Below, one piece after another: positions 24,949 through 34,600 of a stretch of DNA of 35,200 nt. The position numbers and the translations under genes were made by a program. Source of the DNA: an uncultured Flavobacteriales bacterium. Its GTDB lineage: Bacteria; Bacteroidota; Bacteroidia; Flavobacteriales_E; Vicingaceae. The stretch is taken from the NCBI GenBank assembly GCA_905479325.1, contig CAJQLW010000072.1, positions 1 to 35,200 on the forward strand, written 5' to 3'. Numbering within the stretch: position 1 is the first letter of the stretch; each line of letters opens with the position of its first letter. The notes under the pieces were generated by a model. It ran no database searches. It had not been told where the DNA came from and worked only from the letters and a program-made list of their open reading frames with translations.

Positions 24949-25518
24949 ATGCACGCTATAGAACCACACTATAATTGGAGAGATTACTACATCGCTTCAG
25001 AAGACCAGCGTTCTCCGTTTTACGGTAGAATATACAGTGAGTTTGAATTTACGCATGCCATTTATGACCACGTAATCCATCCTCAGTGGGATGAAATAGA
25101 ATCACCAACACTTTACATTAAAATTTTATATGTCGATTATGATCTTGGTTTTGCTGCCATTGAGATGATAGGAGAGTGGAACGATTTGTTGCACAACGAC
25201 ATTATGTTTTTAAAGCGAAACATTATAGATGAGTTGGTTGAAGAGGGCATCGATAAGTTTATAATGATTGGCGAGAATGTGTTAAACTATCATTCTTCAG
25301 ACGATTCTTATTACGAAGAATGGTTCGACGATGTGGAAGACGGTTGGATTGCCTTTGTGAACTTTAGAGAGCATGTAATGGCCGACTTTCAAGATGCAGG
25401 AGTAGACTATTACATTGTCTCGGGCGGTGAATTGGATGATTTGTTGTGGAGGAAGTATACGCCTCAATCCATGTTTGAAAAAGTGGAGAGTTTGGTAACG
25501 AAGCGTTTGGGAGTTTAA
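24949..25518 (+). CDS. Acidic cytoplasmic protein, unknown
   Basis: Predicted 189-residue soluble protein with no signal peptide. It is rich in Asp, Glu, Tyr and Trp (HYNWRDYYIASEDQRSPFYGR; YYEEWFDDVEDGW). I recognise no family; alternating strands and helices (ILYVDYDLGFAAIEMIGEWND, then DKFIMIGENVL) suggest an alpha/beta fold, with a conserved-looking end MFEKVESLVTKRLGV. The nearest promoter is not clear; tandem heptamers lie just upstream. It is followed by an inverted-repeat island before the convergent ABC transporter. Confidence 0.75.
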   Translation: MHAIEPHYNWRDYYIASEDQRSPFYGRIYSEFEFTHAIYDHVIHPQWDEIESPTLYIKILYVDYDLGFAAIEMIGEWNDLLHNDIMFLKRNIIDELVEEGIDKFIMIGENVLNYHSSDDSYYEEWFDDVEDGWIAFVNFREHVMADFQDAGVDYYIVSGGELDDLLWRKYTPQSMFEKVESLVTKRLGV

Positions 25519-25650
25519 AGTAATTACTAATGTCTAATTGATAATTACCAATCTACAAGTTTTAAAATTAACGAATCCTTACCACTTCTATCAGTGTAAC
25601 TTGAACTTGTGAAACGTTAGTAATTAATCATTATAAGATTGGTAATTAGC
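25519..25650. repeat. Inverted-repeat island between convergent genes
   Basis: Two arm pairs are visible: A, TAATTACTAATGT (25521-25533) with ACGTTAGTAATTA (25614-25626), one mismatch; and B, TAATTACCAATCT (25542-25554) with AGATTGGTAATTA (25636-25648), perfect. A third inner pair is ACAAGTT (25555-25561) and AACTTGT (25604-25610). The order A-B-A'-B' plus similarity between A and B allows alternative foldings. The end overlaps the stop of the ABC gene. Confidence 0.6.
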
Positions 25651-27436
25651 CTTGCAGACTCTTCAAATCCTTATAAAGTCCGCCTTCTTTCACAATTAAC
25701 TCATCGTGGGTTCCACTTTCTGCTAAAGCACCATCCTTTAAAACTAAAATTTGATCGGCATTTTTAATGGTCGATAAGCGGTGTGCAATTACCAAAGAGG
25801 TTCTGCCCTTCATTAAGGTGTCTAACGCCTCTTGAACCAACTGTTCCGATTGAGAATCTAGTGAACTTGTAGCTTCATCTAGAATTAAAATTTTAGGATC
25901 TTTTAGAATTGCTCTTGCAATTGCAATTCGTTGGCGTTGACCACCTGAAAGCTGGACTCCTCGCTCACCAACAATGGTTTCAAACTGCTCGGGGAAGCCT
26001 TCAATAAATTCAAATGCATTGGCTTTTTTTGCGGCCTCCATTACCTCATTTTTGCTCGCCTCAGGGTTACCATATAATATATTCTCGTAAATGGTTCCTC
26101 CAAATAAAACAACATCTTGCGGCACAATGGCCATGGAAGACCGAAGCTGCTTTAATTTGTAATCGTTAATCGATCGCCCATCAATTTTAATAACTCCTCC
26201 ACTGTTTTCATAAAACTTTAATAGCAATGCTGTAATGGTCGTTTTCCCTGCGCCGGAAGGGCCTACCAATGCTACTTGTTGACCGCTTTTAACTGAAAAG
26301 CTTAATCCTTTTAAAACCGAAACATCTGTTCTACTTGGGTAGCTAAATACAACATTTTCAAATGATATGTCGCCTGCTGTAACAGAAATGTTCTCCTTTT
26401 TAGCATCGTTTGCAGTCTCCTGTTCTTCATCTAAAATTTCCAATAAATTTTCTGTGGCGCCAATGGCTTTTTGCAGTTGAGAATACAAATCAGCAATGCC
26501 GCCTAAAGAAGCGCCCACAAAAACAGAATAAAGAACAAATGCGAATAAATCTCCAATTTCGATTTCATTGTTTTGAACTAAAATTACGCCATACCAAATC
26601 ACGGCTACGATAGAACCGAAGAGACAGAATATAATAAATGAAGCAAATGCTCCTCTCCATATGGCAGCTTTTAACGATATGGCAATTACGTCATCGGTTT
26701 TCTTTTTGTAGCGAATGTATTCAAACGTCTCATTCACAAAAGCCTTTACAGTTGCAATGCCCTGAAGTGTTTCTTCAACGATTACATTGGAGTCGGCTAT
26801 TTTATCTTGAGCCTCTTTTGATAAACCCTTTATTTTTTTACCAAAAATTATTGCGATAACAATTACCACGGGAACCAAGGCTAGCATTAGCAGCGTAAGC
26901 TTTGGTGAAAGGAATGTTAAGAGCGAAATTCCAATGATAATCACAAGAATTTGCCTTAAAAATTCTGCTATTGTAGTGGTCAAGGTTTCCTGAAGAAGAG
27001 ATATATCTGAAGAAATTCGACTGGTTAATTCACCCACACGCCTTTCGCTGTAAAAGGACATTTTTAACTTTACCAAATGATTGTAGGTGTCTTGTCGAAG
27101 AGCTGCCAACGTTTTTTGGGTTACAATGGCAAATAAATAAATTCTAAAAAAAGAAAAAACAGCGTTTAAGAAGAAAACTCCCAGTAAAATCAACGCAATT
27201 TTGTTAATGTCTTCCACTAAATCCGACTTCGCAGCGTCTACCAGTTGCCCGGTAAAGTACGGAAAAACCATAGATGCTAGACTGCTCAATAGTAAAAAGA
27301 CCAAGCCTATGGCGAATATACCTGAGTTTGGTTTTACATATTTAAAAAGACGTAAAGATTTCTTTAAAGCATCTTTAGTGATCTTTTTTTTAGGTTCATC
27401 GTTCTCTTTTTGACTTCTTCTTCCGAATTTTGCCAT
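25646..27436 (-). CDS. ABC exporter, MsbA-like half-transporter
   Basis: Predicted 596-residue protein fusing membrane and ATPase domains. I use the ATG at 27436 (MAKFGRRSQK) because a -7 box lies between it and the earlier start at 27463. Residues 30-325 form six membrane helices; residues 355-596 are the nucleotide-binding domain with Walker A GPSGAGKT (392-399), Q-loop Gln440, signature LSGGQ (496-500), Walker B ILILDE (516-521) and switch His552. All are intact, so it should be an active homodimeric exporter. The membrane half is close to the lipid-A/multidrug MsbA type, and the substrate cannot be told. It is divergent from rpmH. Confidence 0.93.
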   Translation of the reverse strand: MAKFGRRSQKENDEPKKKITKDALKKSLRLFKYVKPNSGIFAIGLVFLLLSSLASMVFPYFTGQLVDAAKSDLVEDINKIALILLGVFFLNAVFSFFRIYLFAIVTQKTLAALRQDTYNHLVKLKMSFYSERRVGELTSRISSDISLLQETLTTTIAEFLRQILVIIIGISLLTFLSPKLTLLMLALVPVVIVIAIIFGKKIKGLSKEAQDKIADSNVIVEETLQGIATVKAFVNETFEYIRYKKKTDDVIAISLKAAIWRGAFASFIIFCLFGSIVAVIWYGVILVQNNEIEIGDLFAFVLYSVFVGASLGGIADLYSQLQKAIGATENLLEILDEEQETANDAKKENISVTAGDISFENVVFSYPSRTDVSVLKGLSFSVKSGQQVALVGPSGAGKTTITALLLKFYENSGGVIKIDGRSINDYKLKQLRSSMAIVPQDVVLFGGTIYENILYGNPEASKNEVMEAAKKANAFEFIEGFPEQFETIVGERGVQLSGGQRQRIAIARAILKDPKILILDEATSSLDSQSEQLVQEALDTLMKGRTSLVIAHRLSTIKNADQILVLKDGALAESGTHDELIVKEGGLYKDLKSLQG

Positions 27437-27450
27437 GAAATTTTTTGCTA

Positions 27451-27458
27451 CAAAATTA
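27451..27458 (-). promoter_or_regulatory. -7 promoter element for ABC exporter
   Basis: TAATTTTG on the minus strand matches TAnnTTTG and ends 14 bases upstream of the ATG at 27436. It overlaps the first codons of the longer possible frame from 27463, which argues against that start. Confidence 0.45.
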
Positions 27459-27505
27459 ACCATTCATCGAGCCGAAAAGTTGTAGAAAAAAAATACTTGT
27501 AGTAG

Positions 27506-27536
27506 TTTGCCGAATGATATTAAAATACTACTTTTG
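27506..27536 (+). promoter_or_regulatory. Textbook Bacteroidota promoter for rpmH
   Basis: TTTG (27506-27509), a 19-base spacer and TACTTTTG (27529-27536) match the -33/-7 consensus of the Bacteroidota primary sigma factor exactly. The gene starts at 27568, leaving a leader of about 25 bases. Confidence 0.85.
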
Positions 27537-27567
27537 ACACCCGTTTTAAACGAAAAAAGAAACAGAG

Positions 27568-27720
27568 ATGAAAAGAACATACCAACCTTCGAAAAGAAAA
27601 AGAAGAAACAAGCACGGATTCAGAACTAGAATGGCGTCTGCAAATGGTAGAAAGGTTTTAGCAAGAAGAAGAGCAAAGGGTAGAAAAAGCTTAACTGTTT
27701 CTTCTGAACCAAGAGCGTAA
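27568..27720 (+). CDS. rpmH: 50S ribosomal protein L34
   Basis: A 50-residue protein, [20 protein letters not shown] followed by [20 protein letters not shown] and a short tail. This is the classic bL34 sequence, a small, very basic large-subunit protein that binds 23S rRNA. It has the best promoter in the window and a terminator after it, so it is a stand-alone transcription unit. In many bacteria rpmH lies next to dnaA/rnpA; here neither is beside it, which is common in Bacteroidota. Confidence 0.97.
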   Translation: MKRTYQPSKRKRRNKHGFRTRMASANGRKVLARRRAKGRKSLTVSSEPRA

Positions 27721-27744
27721 TCATTTTTACATAAGAATTAGTTA

Positions 27745-27773
27745 GGAGTTGCATTTTGTAACTCCTTTTTTTT
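27745..27773 (+). terminator. Intrinsic terminator of rpmH
   Basis: The stem GGAGTTGCA (27745-27753) pairs with TGTAACTCC (27757-27765), one G-U pair, with loop TTT, followed by eight T residues (27766-27773). It is a strong factor-independent terminator. Confidence 0.9.
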
Positions 27774-27798
27774 GTGCCTAAATTTTTAGGAATTAGCA

Positions 27799-28836
<1,038 letters not shown>

Positions 28837-30567
28837 ATGAAAAGACTGAGTTTATTTTCTTTAAGAATTGACAAGCTGCACATTATAAGTTGTTTGTTGG
28901 TTATGTTGCTTTCTTTAGGTCTTGCAGCCCAATCTAACCCTTGGGTGCTCACTTTTGGATCTAAAAACGCAGACCAAGCAACAGCAATTACAGCAGACAC
29001 GAAGGGAGATATTCTTGCTGCAGGAATTATTAGCGACACCGCAACATTTAATTGGAGGGGAACTACTTTTAACCTATTGCCTTGGAGAGGAAATTGTTTC
29101 ATTACCAAACAAGATGCGAGTGGACAGTTAATTTGGTTAAGACACATTGGAGGGTCTGGGAACATTCACGTGAAAGACATTGCCACAGATGTGTACGACA
29201 ATTTTTACATTACAGGCTCTTTCTCAGGTACAGCTGATTTTGATCCCACGTCTAACAGTGTAAATTTAACATCGGCAAGTGCTTTAGAAGATGTTTTTGT
29301 TGCCAAATACGACAATTGGGGAAATTTCATTTGGGCGAAGAAAGTAGGAGGAGCAGGTTCAGATCGCGCCTCTTCAATTTTTGTGAGTGGCGACTCTACC
29401 GTTTTTATTGCCGGGGGATTCGAAGGAGCGGTTGATTTTGATCCCGGTGTTGCAATAAATCAAGTCGTTGGAAATACCGTTCAAGATGCTTTCTTGCTGA
29501 GTTTAGATCATGCTGGTAACTTTAAGTCAGCGTATACGTTTGGCGGAGCAGGCTCAGATTTGTGCACCGATCTTGAAATGGACGGCCAAGGAAACTTAGT
29601 TGTAAGTGGAAACTTTAGTCAGCAGGTAGACTTTAACCCGACTAGTTCTGTCGATACCTTAACGTCTTTTGGTGCGCTCGATGCATTTATTTTAAAGGTA
29701 GATACTAGTTTTAATTTTATTTGGGTGAAACAAATTGGGGGAGCATTAAACGGTGAAATTCGTTCAATAGCAATTGACGCTAACAATAAAATATATGCTG
29801 TTGGAGCTTTTAGAGGGACTTGCGATTTTGACCCAAGCTCAACTACAAATCAACTTACAGCTGAGAATACTGATGGGTTTGTGGTGCAATTAACTTCCTC
29901 CGGTGCGTTCTCATGGTCAAATCGAATAGGAGGAAAGAGCGACGACAAAGCCATTGGAATTGCAATAGACCAACTATACAATATATATGTAACAGGTTAT
30001 TTTCAGGATACGGTAGATTTTGATCCGGACACAACTGCTTCATTGAAGCTAACAGCTCAAGGTAATTCAGACCATTTCATTTACCAACTAGATACTGCAA
30101 GTAATCTTGTTTCAGTGCAACAGTATACAGGGAACGTGCAAAGTGTACCCAATAGAATTTATACCAACAATAATATCATTTATACCGCCGGGAGTTTTAC
30201 CGGAACAGTAGATTTTGATGCTAGTGCTGCTGTGGCAAACAGAACAGTTGTTGGACAAAATGATATTTTTATACAGCGACACATGCCTTCACCATTGGTT
30301 ACGGTATTTGAATTAATCGAAAAAAAAGAAGGAAACATTGTAGCATATCCAAACCCAACTCAAAATGAACTCAGAATTAAATTGCAGAATGAATTTCAAA
30401 TGATTGATTTAAGAGTTTACAATGCACATGGAGGGTTGGTTCGAGAGTATAGTTATACCAATACACAACTCATCCATTTGGATTTGGAGATTGAAAGTGG
30501 AGTGTATTTTGTGGAGCTAATTTTAAATAAAACGCATCGTGAGACGATGAAAATGATAAAGGAATAA
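28837..30567 (+). CDS. T9SS-secreted seven-repeat beta-propeller protein
   Basis: Predicted 576-residue secreted protein with a signal peptide (core CLLVMLLSLGLAAQ, cleavage about residue 32). The body holds seven repeats with a very even period of about 65 residues: the motif DF(D/N)P occurs at 134, 200, 265, 330 and 394, with a degenerate DFDA at 459 and a matching strand at about 70. This resembles SBBP-type propeller repeats. The last 75 residues are a T9SS type A sorting domain (AYPNPTQNELRI at 503-514, then a Gly-Val-Tyr-Phe strand near 555 and a basic end). It is directly adjacent to gap with zero spacing. The target is probably cell-surface attached after signal removal; the ligand is unknown. 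Confidence 0.92.
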   Translation: MKRLSLFSLRIDKLHIISCLLVMLLSLGLAAQSNPWVLTFGSKNADQATAITADTKGDILAAGIISDTATFNWRGTTFNLLPWRGNCFITKQDASGQLIWLRHIGGSGNIHVKDIATDVYDNFYITGSFSGTADFDPTSNSVNLTSASALEDVFVAKYDNWGNFIWAKKVGGAGSDRASSIFVSGDSTVFIAGGFEGAVDFDPGVAINQVVGNTVQDAFLLSLDHAGNFKSAYTFGGAGSDLCTDLEMDGQGNLVVSGNFSQQVDFNPTSSVDTLTSFGALDAFILKVDTSFNFIWVKQIGGALNGEIRSIAIDANNKIYAVGAFRGTCDFDPSSTTNQLTAENTDGFVVQLTSSGAFSWSNRIGGKSDDKAIGIAIDQLYNIYVTGYFQDTVDFDPDTTASLKLTAQGNSDHFIYQLDTASNLVSVQQYTGNVQSVPNRIYTNNNIIYTAGSFTGTVDFDASAAVANRTVVGQNDIFIQRHMPSPLVTVFELIEKKEGNIVAYPNPTQNELRIKLQNEFQMIDLRVYNAHGGLVREYSYTNTQLIHLDLEIESGVYFVELILNKTHRETMKMIKE

Positions 30568-30569
30568 AA

Positions 30570-30917
30570 TTGCAAAACGCATTAGACAACTTTTACCTAA
30601 ATCAAGAAGAGCCAAATCGTTCTTGTTTTTTAGCGCTCAGAGATATTATTTTAGACTATAGCGAAGAGATTTCGGCTGAATTTAAATATGGACTTACTTT
30701 TTTTATGTTTAAGGGTAAGATGTTTTGCTATTTGTGGCAAGATAAAAAAACAAAGCAACCTTATATTTCTATTGCGGCGGGAAGTAAAATTGAACATCCG
30801 GCCTTGTTTCAAGGAGATCGGAAGCGGTTTAAGCTATTATACATCAAACCTGAGTTGGATATTTCAGTTGAAACGATCTACTTTGTGTTCGATTTAGCAA
30901 TTAAGGTCGCGGGTTAA
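30570..30917 (+). CDS. DUF1801 family protein
   Basis: Predicted 115-residue cytoplasmic protein starting at TTG, two bases after the preceding stop. NSCFLALRDIILDYSEEI-like helix at the N-terminus (here EPNRSCFLALRDIILDY), EFKYGLTFFMFKGKMFCYLW and the KIEHPALFQGDRKRFKLLYI region fit the DUF1801 (YdhG-like) fold. The family has no settled function; some members are linked to iron or stress. It probably rides on the transcript of the propeller gene. A role related to the propeller is not suggested by the sequence. Confidence 0.85.
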   Translation: MQNALDNFYLNQEEPNRSCFLALRDIILDYSEEISAEFKYGLTFFMFKGKMFCYLWQDKKTKQPYISIAAGSKIEHPALFQGDRKRFKLLYIKPELDISVETIYFVFDLAIKVAG

Positions 30918-31013
30918 ATGGTTGATTGGTGTTCATTGTTAACAGACTACTGGCATGCACATAGATTGGCAAGGTCATTACGTAAAGCATAAAAATTTCA
31001 AGGCCAAAAGATG

Positions 31014-31021
31014 TATATTTG
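31014..31021 (+). promoter_or_regulatory. -7 promoter element for MarR-like gene
   Basis: TATATTTG matches TAnnTTTG and ends 24 bases before the ATG at 31046. The -33 is not clear. Confidence 0.5.
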
Positions 31022-31045
31022 ATAAACTAAATTAATCGCGAAGAT

Positions 31046-31513
31046 ATGCCACTAACTCTTTCGGAAAACCAGAAAATATTAATTGAAAAGTACGGCGTGT
31101 TGATGGAGCGGTTTGGTTTGTCTCCTGTTTCAGCAAGAGTTAATGCCTTGTTGACTGTTACCAATTTACCGTATTTGAGTTTTGATGAAATAAGAGTTTC
31201 GCTTAACATTAGCAAAAGTGCAACGAGCACGGCAATTAACACACTTTTATTATTAGACTACATTACTTTTAAAACAGAGTTAGGCGATCGGAAGCGATAT
31301 TTTTATCCTTCAATAGAAAGCTGGAAAGTAAAATTAGAGCGGTATTTCCTTAATTTGAAAGAACTGTCAGAAGTTTTAGAAGAAATAGCAGAATCTAAAA
31401 CGAATCAGGATTTAGAGCAGAAAAAGGATGTAATAGAATACAGTAATTTTTTGCACGACCTTGCGCTAAACTCAATTCAATCACTTGAGTTAGAAAAGTT
31501 TTCCGACAAATAG
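31046..31513 (+). CDS. GbsR/MarR-like transcription regulator
   Basis: Predicted 155-residue DNA-binding protein with a winged helix-turn-helix (residues about 20-95): RFGLSPVSARVNALLTV, then LSFDEIRVSLNISKSATSTAINTLLLLDYI as helix-turn-recognition helix, and the wing TELGDRKRYFYP. The helical C-terminus fits dimerisation. It resembles the GbsR/MarR-like Bacteroidota regulators often found before efflux genes. Here it is the nearest regulator upstream of the giant adhesin (173 bases away), so it may control that gene or its own; this is inferred from position only. Confidence 0.9.
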   Translation: MPLTLSENQKILIEKYGVLMERFGLSPVSARVNALLTVTNLPYLSFDEIRVSLNISKSATSTAINTLLLLDYITFKTELGDRKRYFYPSIESWKVKLERYFLNLKELSEVLEEIAESKTNQDLEQKKDVIEYSNFLHDLALNSIQSLELEKFSDK

Positions 31514-31565
31514 GGCGCTACTATTTTTATTATAAAATCTTTGTTTTTAATTTTTTCAAGAAACG

Positions 31566-31594
31566 ACAACTTTAGTTGTTGGCTTGTTTTTTTT
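31566..31594 (+). terminator. Possible terminator overlapping adhesin promoter
   Basis: ACAAC (31566-31570) and GTTGT (31575-31579) form a short stem, followed by GGCTTG and eight T residues (31587-31594). The stem is only 5 bp and overlaps the -33 element, so the call is uncertain. Confidence 0.35.
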
Positions 31595-31604
31595 CGTATT
31601 TTTG
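31576..31604 (+). promoter_or_regulatory. Promoter of the giant adhesin gene
   Basis: TTG (31576-31578), an 18-base spacer and TATTTTTG (31597-31604), an exact TAnnTTTG box, form a good Bacteroidota promoter. It leaves a leader of about 75 bases, longer than others in the window, and this holds alternative hairpins. Confidence 0.75.
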
Positions 31605-31627
31605 GTTCTTAACATTCAGAACATCCT

Positions 31628-31685
31628 GATTGTTTCTAACTAAAACAATCCGTAAGGATTGCATTATTAATCAATTAATTAATAA
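31628..31685 (+). promoter_or_regulatory. Alternative-hairpin leader of adhesin mRNA
   Basis: Hairpin 1 pairs GATTGTTT (31628-31635) with AAACAATC (31643-31650). Hairpin 2 pairs CAATCC (31646-31651) with GGATTG (31656-31661). They share 31646-31650 and cannot form together. A third stem, TTATTAAT (31664-31671) with ATTAATAA (31678-31685), ends just before the ATG. The layout resembles a switch or attenuator, but no T-tract marks a terminator and no ligand is known. Confidence 0.4.
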
Positions 31686-31686
31686 A

Positions 31687-34600
31687 ATGAAAAAAAAGTT
31701 ACTTTTTCTAGGCCTTTTTTCGACGCTGTTTCTCGCAACTTTTGCGCAGTTTACAGTAACAACTGTTCCTCCGCTGAATGGGGGTAATGGGAATCAAGGT
31801 GTCACATTTGGACTAACGTCTGCACAAACAATAGTGATTGACACTATATTCTGTACCTTCACTACTGCGGGTAACACAGACATATGGGTTACCACTACAG
31901 ATTTAACTGGGCCTCCGACCGTGACAGCGGCTAACGGATGGACCAACTTAGGAACAGCTAACATTGCTGCTGCAACTGTTGCTGGTAGCGTAGTTCCAAT
32001 TCCATTAAACTTAGGCTACACCGTATTACCTGGTGTGAGTTACCGTTTTTATATCAATGGAAACATTGGTGCTGGTTTAGCCTACACGAGTGGTACAGCC
32101 GGAGTTGCTGCTCCGTTTTCAGACGGTATAGTGACCATTGAAACCGGTAACCTAGTAGGTTATGGTGGGCCAGCTCCCAACCCTACATTTCACCCAAGAC
32201 AATTTAACGGTAGTGTTCGCTATTCTATTTTAGGAGGAACGAACGATGCAGCGGTAGCGTCAATTGATGCTCCTGGAGTGTATTGCTCGGGCGCACAACC
32301 AGTAATAGCAACCATTGCGAATTACGGTGCGAACCAGATAGATTCGGTAGATGTAGTTTGGGAAGTAAATGGAGTAGTTCAAGGAACTGTTAGAAGCACA
32401 ACGTTGCTAGATACCTTAAATGGTGCAGGTTCAACAACAGCTCAAGTAACCTTAGGAAACTTTACCTTCCCACAAGGTTTGAATGATTTGAGAGTTTGGA
32501 CTTCAATGCCAAACGGTGTTTTAGATACATCCAACTTTAACGATACAGCTGCTGTTAAAACAGGTCCAGCATTGAATGGTACATTCACCATTAACGCTGG
32601 TTTACCTGCTTCATCAACCAATTATACCTCATTTACAAGTTTATCAACAGCCTTAAATACCTTCGGTATTTGTGGTCCGGTAACCGTAAATGTAGCAGCA
32701 GGAACATACAATGAGAGTTTTGTTTTAAACAACATCAATGGTTCTTCAAGTACAAACACCATTACCATTGATGGTGCAGATTCAACAACAACCATCTTAA
32801 CGCATAACAATACGAGCAATTACGGAACGGTAACCATAAGTGGAACCGACTACGTAACGATTCGAAACATGCGAATAGAAGCAACTGCAAATAACGGAGC
32901 GGCTATTCTATTGAACAATAGCTCTTACAACACCTTTGAGAGCAATGTGCTTTGGGCGAATCCAAATTCAACAAGTACGAACACTAACTTCATTATTTCA
33001 GGAACTACAACTAGTATTTCTACGAATGGAGTAGGTAGTTACAACACGCTTCAAAACAACTTGATGATTGGTGGATACTATTCTGTTTACATGTATGGGT
33101 CAACCACAACTACCAACGTAGGGAACACGATTCACAACAACCAAATGGATAGTGTTTATTATTATGGTTCATATATTTTCTACCAAGATTCATTAGAATT
33201 TACCAATAATGAAATTGATCAAGCAACAAGAGGTCAGATTAACGGAGATGGATTGTTCTTGTACTATAGTAGCAATTTTGATGTTTCCGGAAACTACATT
33301 CATGCCTACGATTATGGAATTTACTTCTACAACTTTTCTAATGCTGGAACTCCTACCTTGAACGGAAGAAATAGAGTTGTGAATAACATGGTTGTATCAG
33401 AGTCAGATTGGGGAATGTACTTCTTGTATACCGATCAAGTAGACTTGTTTTACAACAGTGTTGCAACGTATGGTTCAACAAACCCTGCGGTTCAAATTAC
33501 CATGAACACAACTAACATTATTGACGATTATGATGTTCGAAACAACATATTCTATTCCAACACTACTGAGGCATTAGAATTGGTTGGAACACCTGATACT
33601 ATCTTTGATAAGTTAGATAACAACGTATATTATTCAGGAGGTACTAACTTGTTTAACATCAATGCTGCACCTTATACAACCTTAGCGGCTTATCAAACAG
33701 CACAACCTGCATTTAACGGTTCATCTTTAAGTGGAGATCCACAGTTTATTTCAACTACTGATTTACACATTATCGGCTCATTTGTTAATGGAGCTGGAGA
33801 CAATTCTGTTCCTGTAACGGTTGACATTGATGGACAAACAAGGCCTTTGGCAGGTTCTACAACGGTAGATCCGGGAGCAGATGAGTTTAATCCACCGTTG
33901 TGTCCACCTTCAGTTAATTTAGGTGCTACGAACATTACGTTAACTACAGCTGATATTTTCTGGACAGGTGTTACTATGGATTACCAATATGAGGTAGTTC
34001 CTGCAGGTGCAGCTCAGGGGTCAGGTACAGCGGTTAGAACAGCGTTAGACACTGTGAACGTTACAGGGTTAACACCTAGTAGTTCATACGATTTTTACGT
34101 GAGAGAAATCTGCGGTAGAGGAGATACTTCTATTTGGATTGGACCATTTACCTTCAATACTTCAAATGGTATCCCTTATTTTGAAGATTTTGAAACCTTC
34201 CCAAGAGGAATTGCTGGGAATCCATGGCCAAGAGGTTGGACTTCAACAACAAGTGCTAATCCAAACTGGATATCTACAGTTGGAACAGGAGCTAATAACA
34301 GTTCTACAGGTACAGGTCCTTTTGTAGATCATACCTTAGGCGGAGCGACAGGTGGAACATACATTTATATGGAAACCTCAGGTGGAACAGTAGGAGCAAC
34401 AGCTGATTTTGTTTCTCCACCTGTATTTATCGATCCAACAATAACAACTTTTACAGCTAGCTATTGGTACTTTATGTTCGGAGCTCAGGTAGATAGTATG
34501 GAAATATTCATTTTGTCTAACGGAGTGTATACTAAGTTGACTAGCTACGTAGGCCAGCAACAAACAGCTCAAACAGACCCATGGTTAGAAGGTTCTCATT

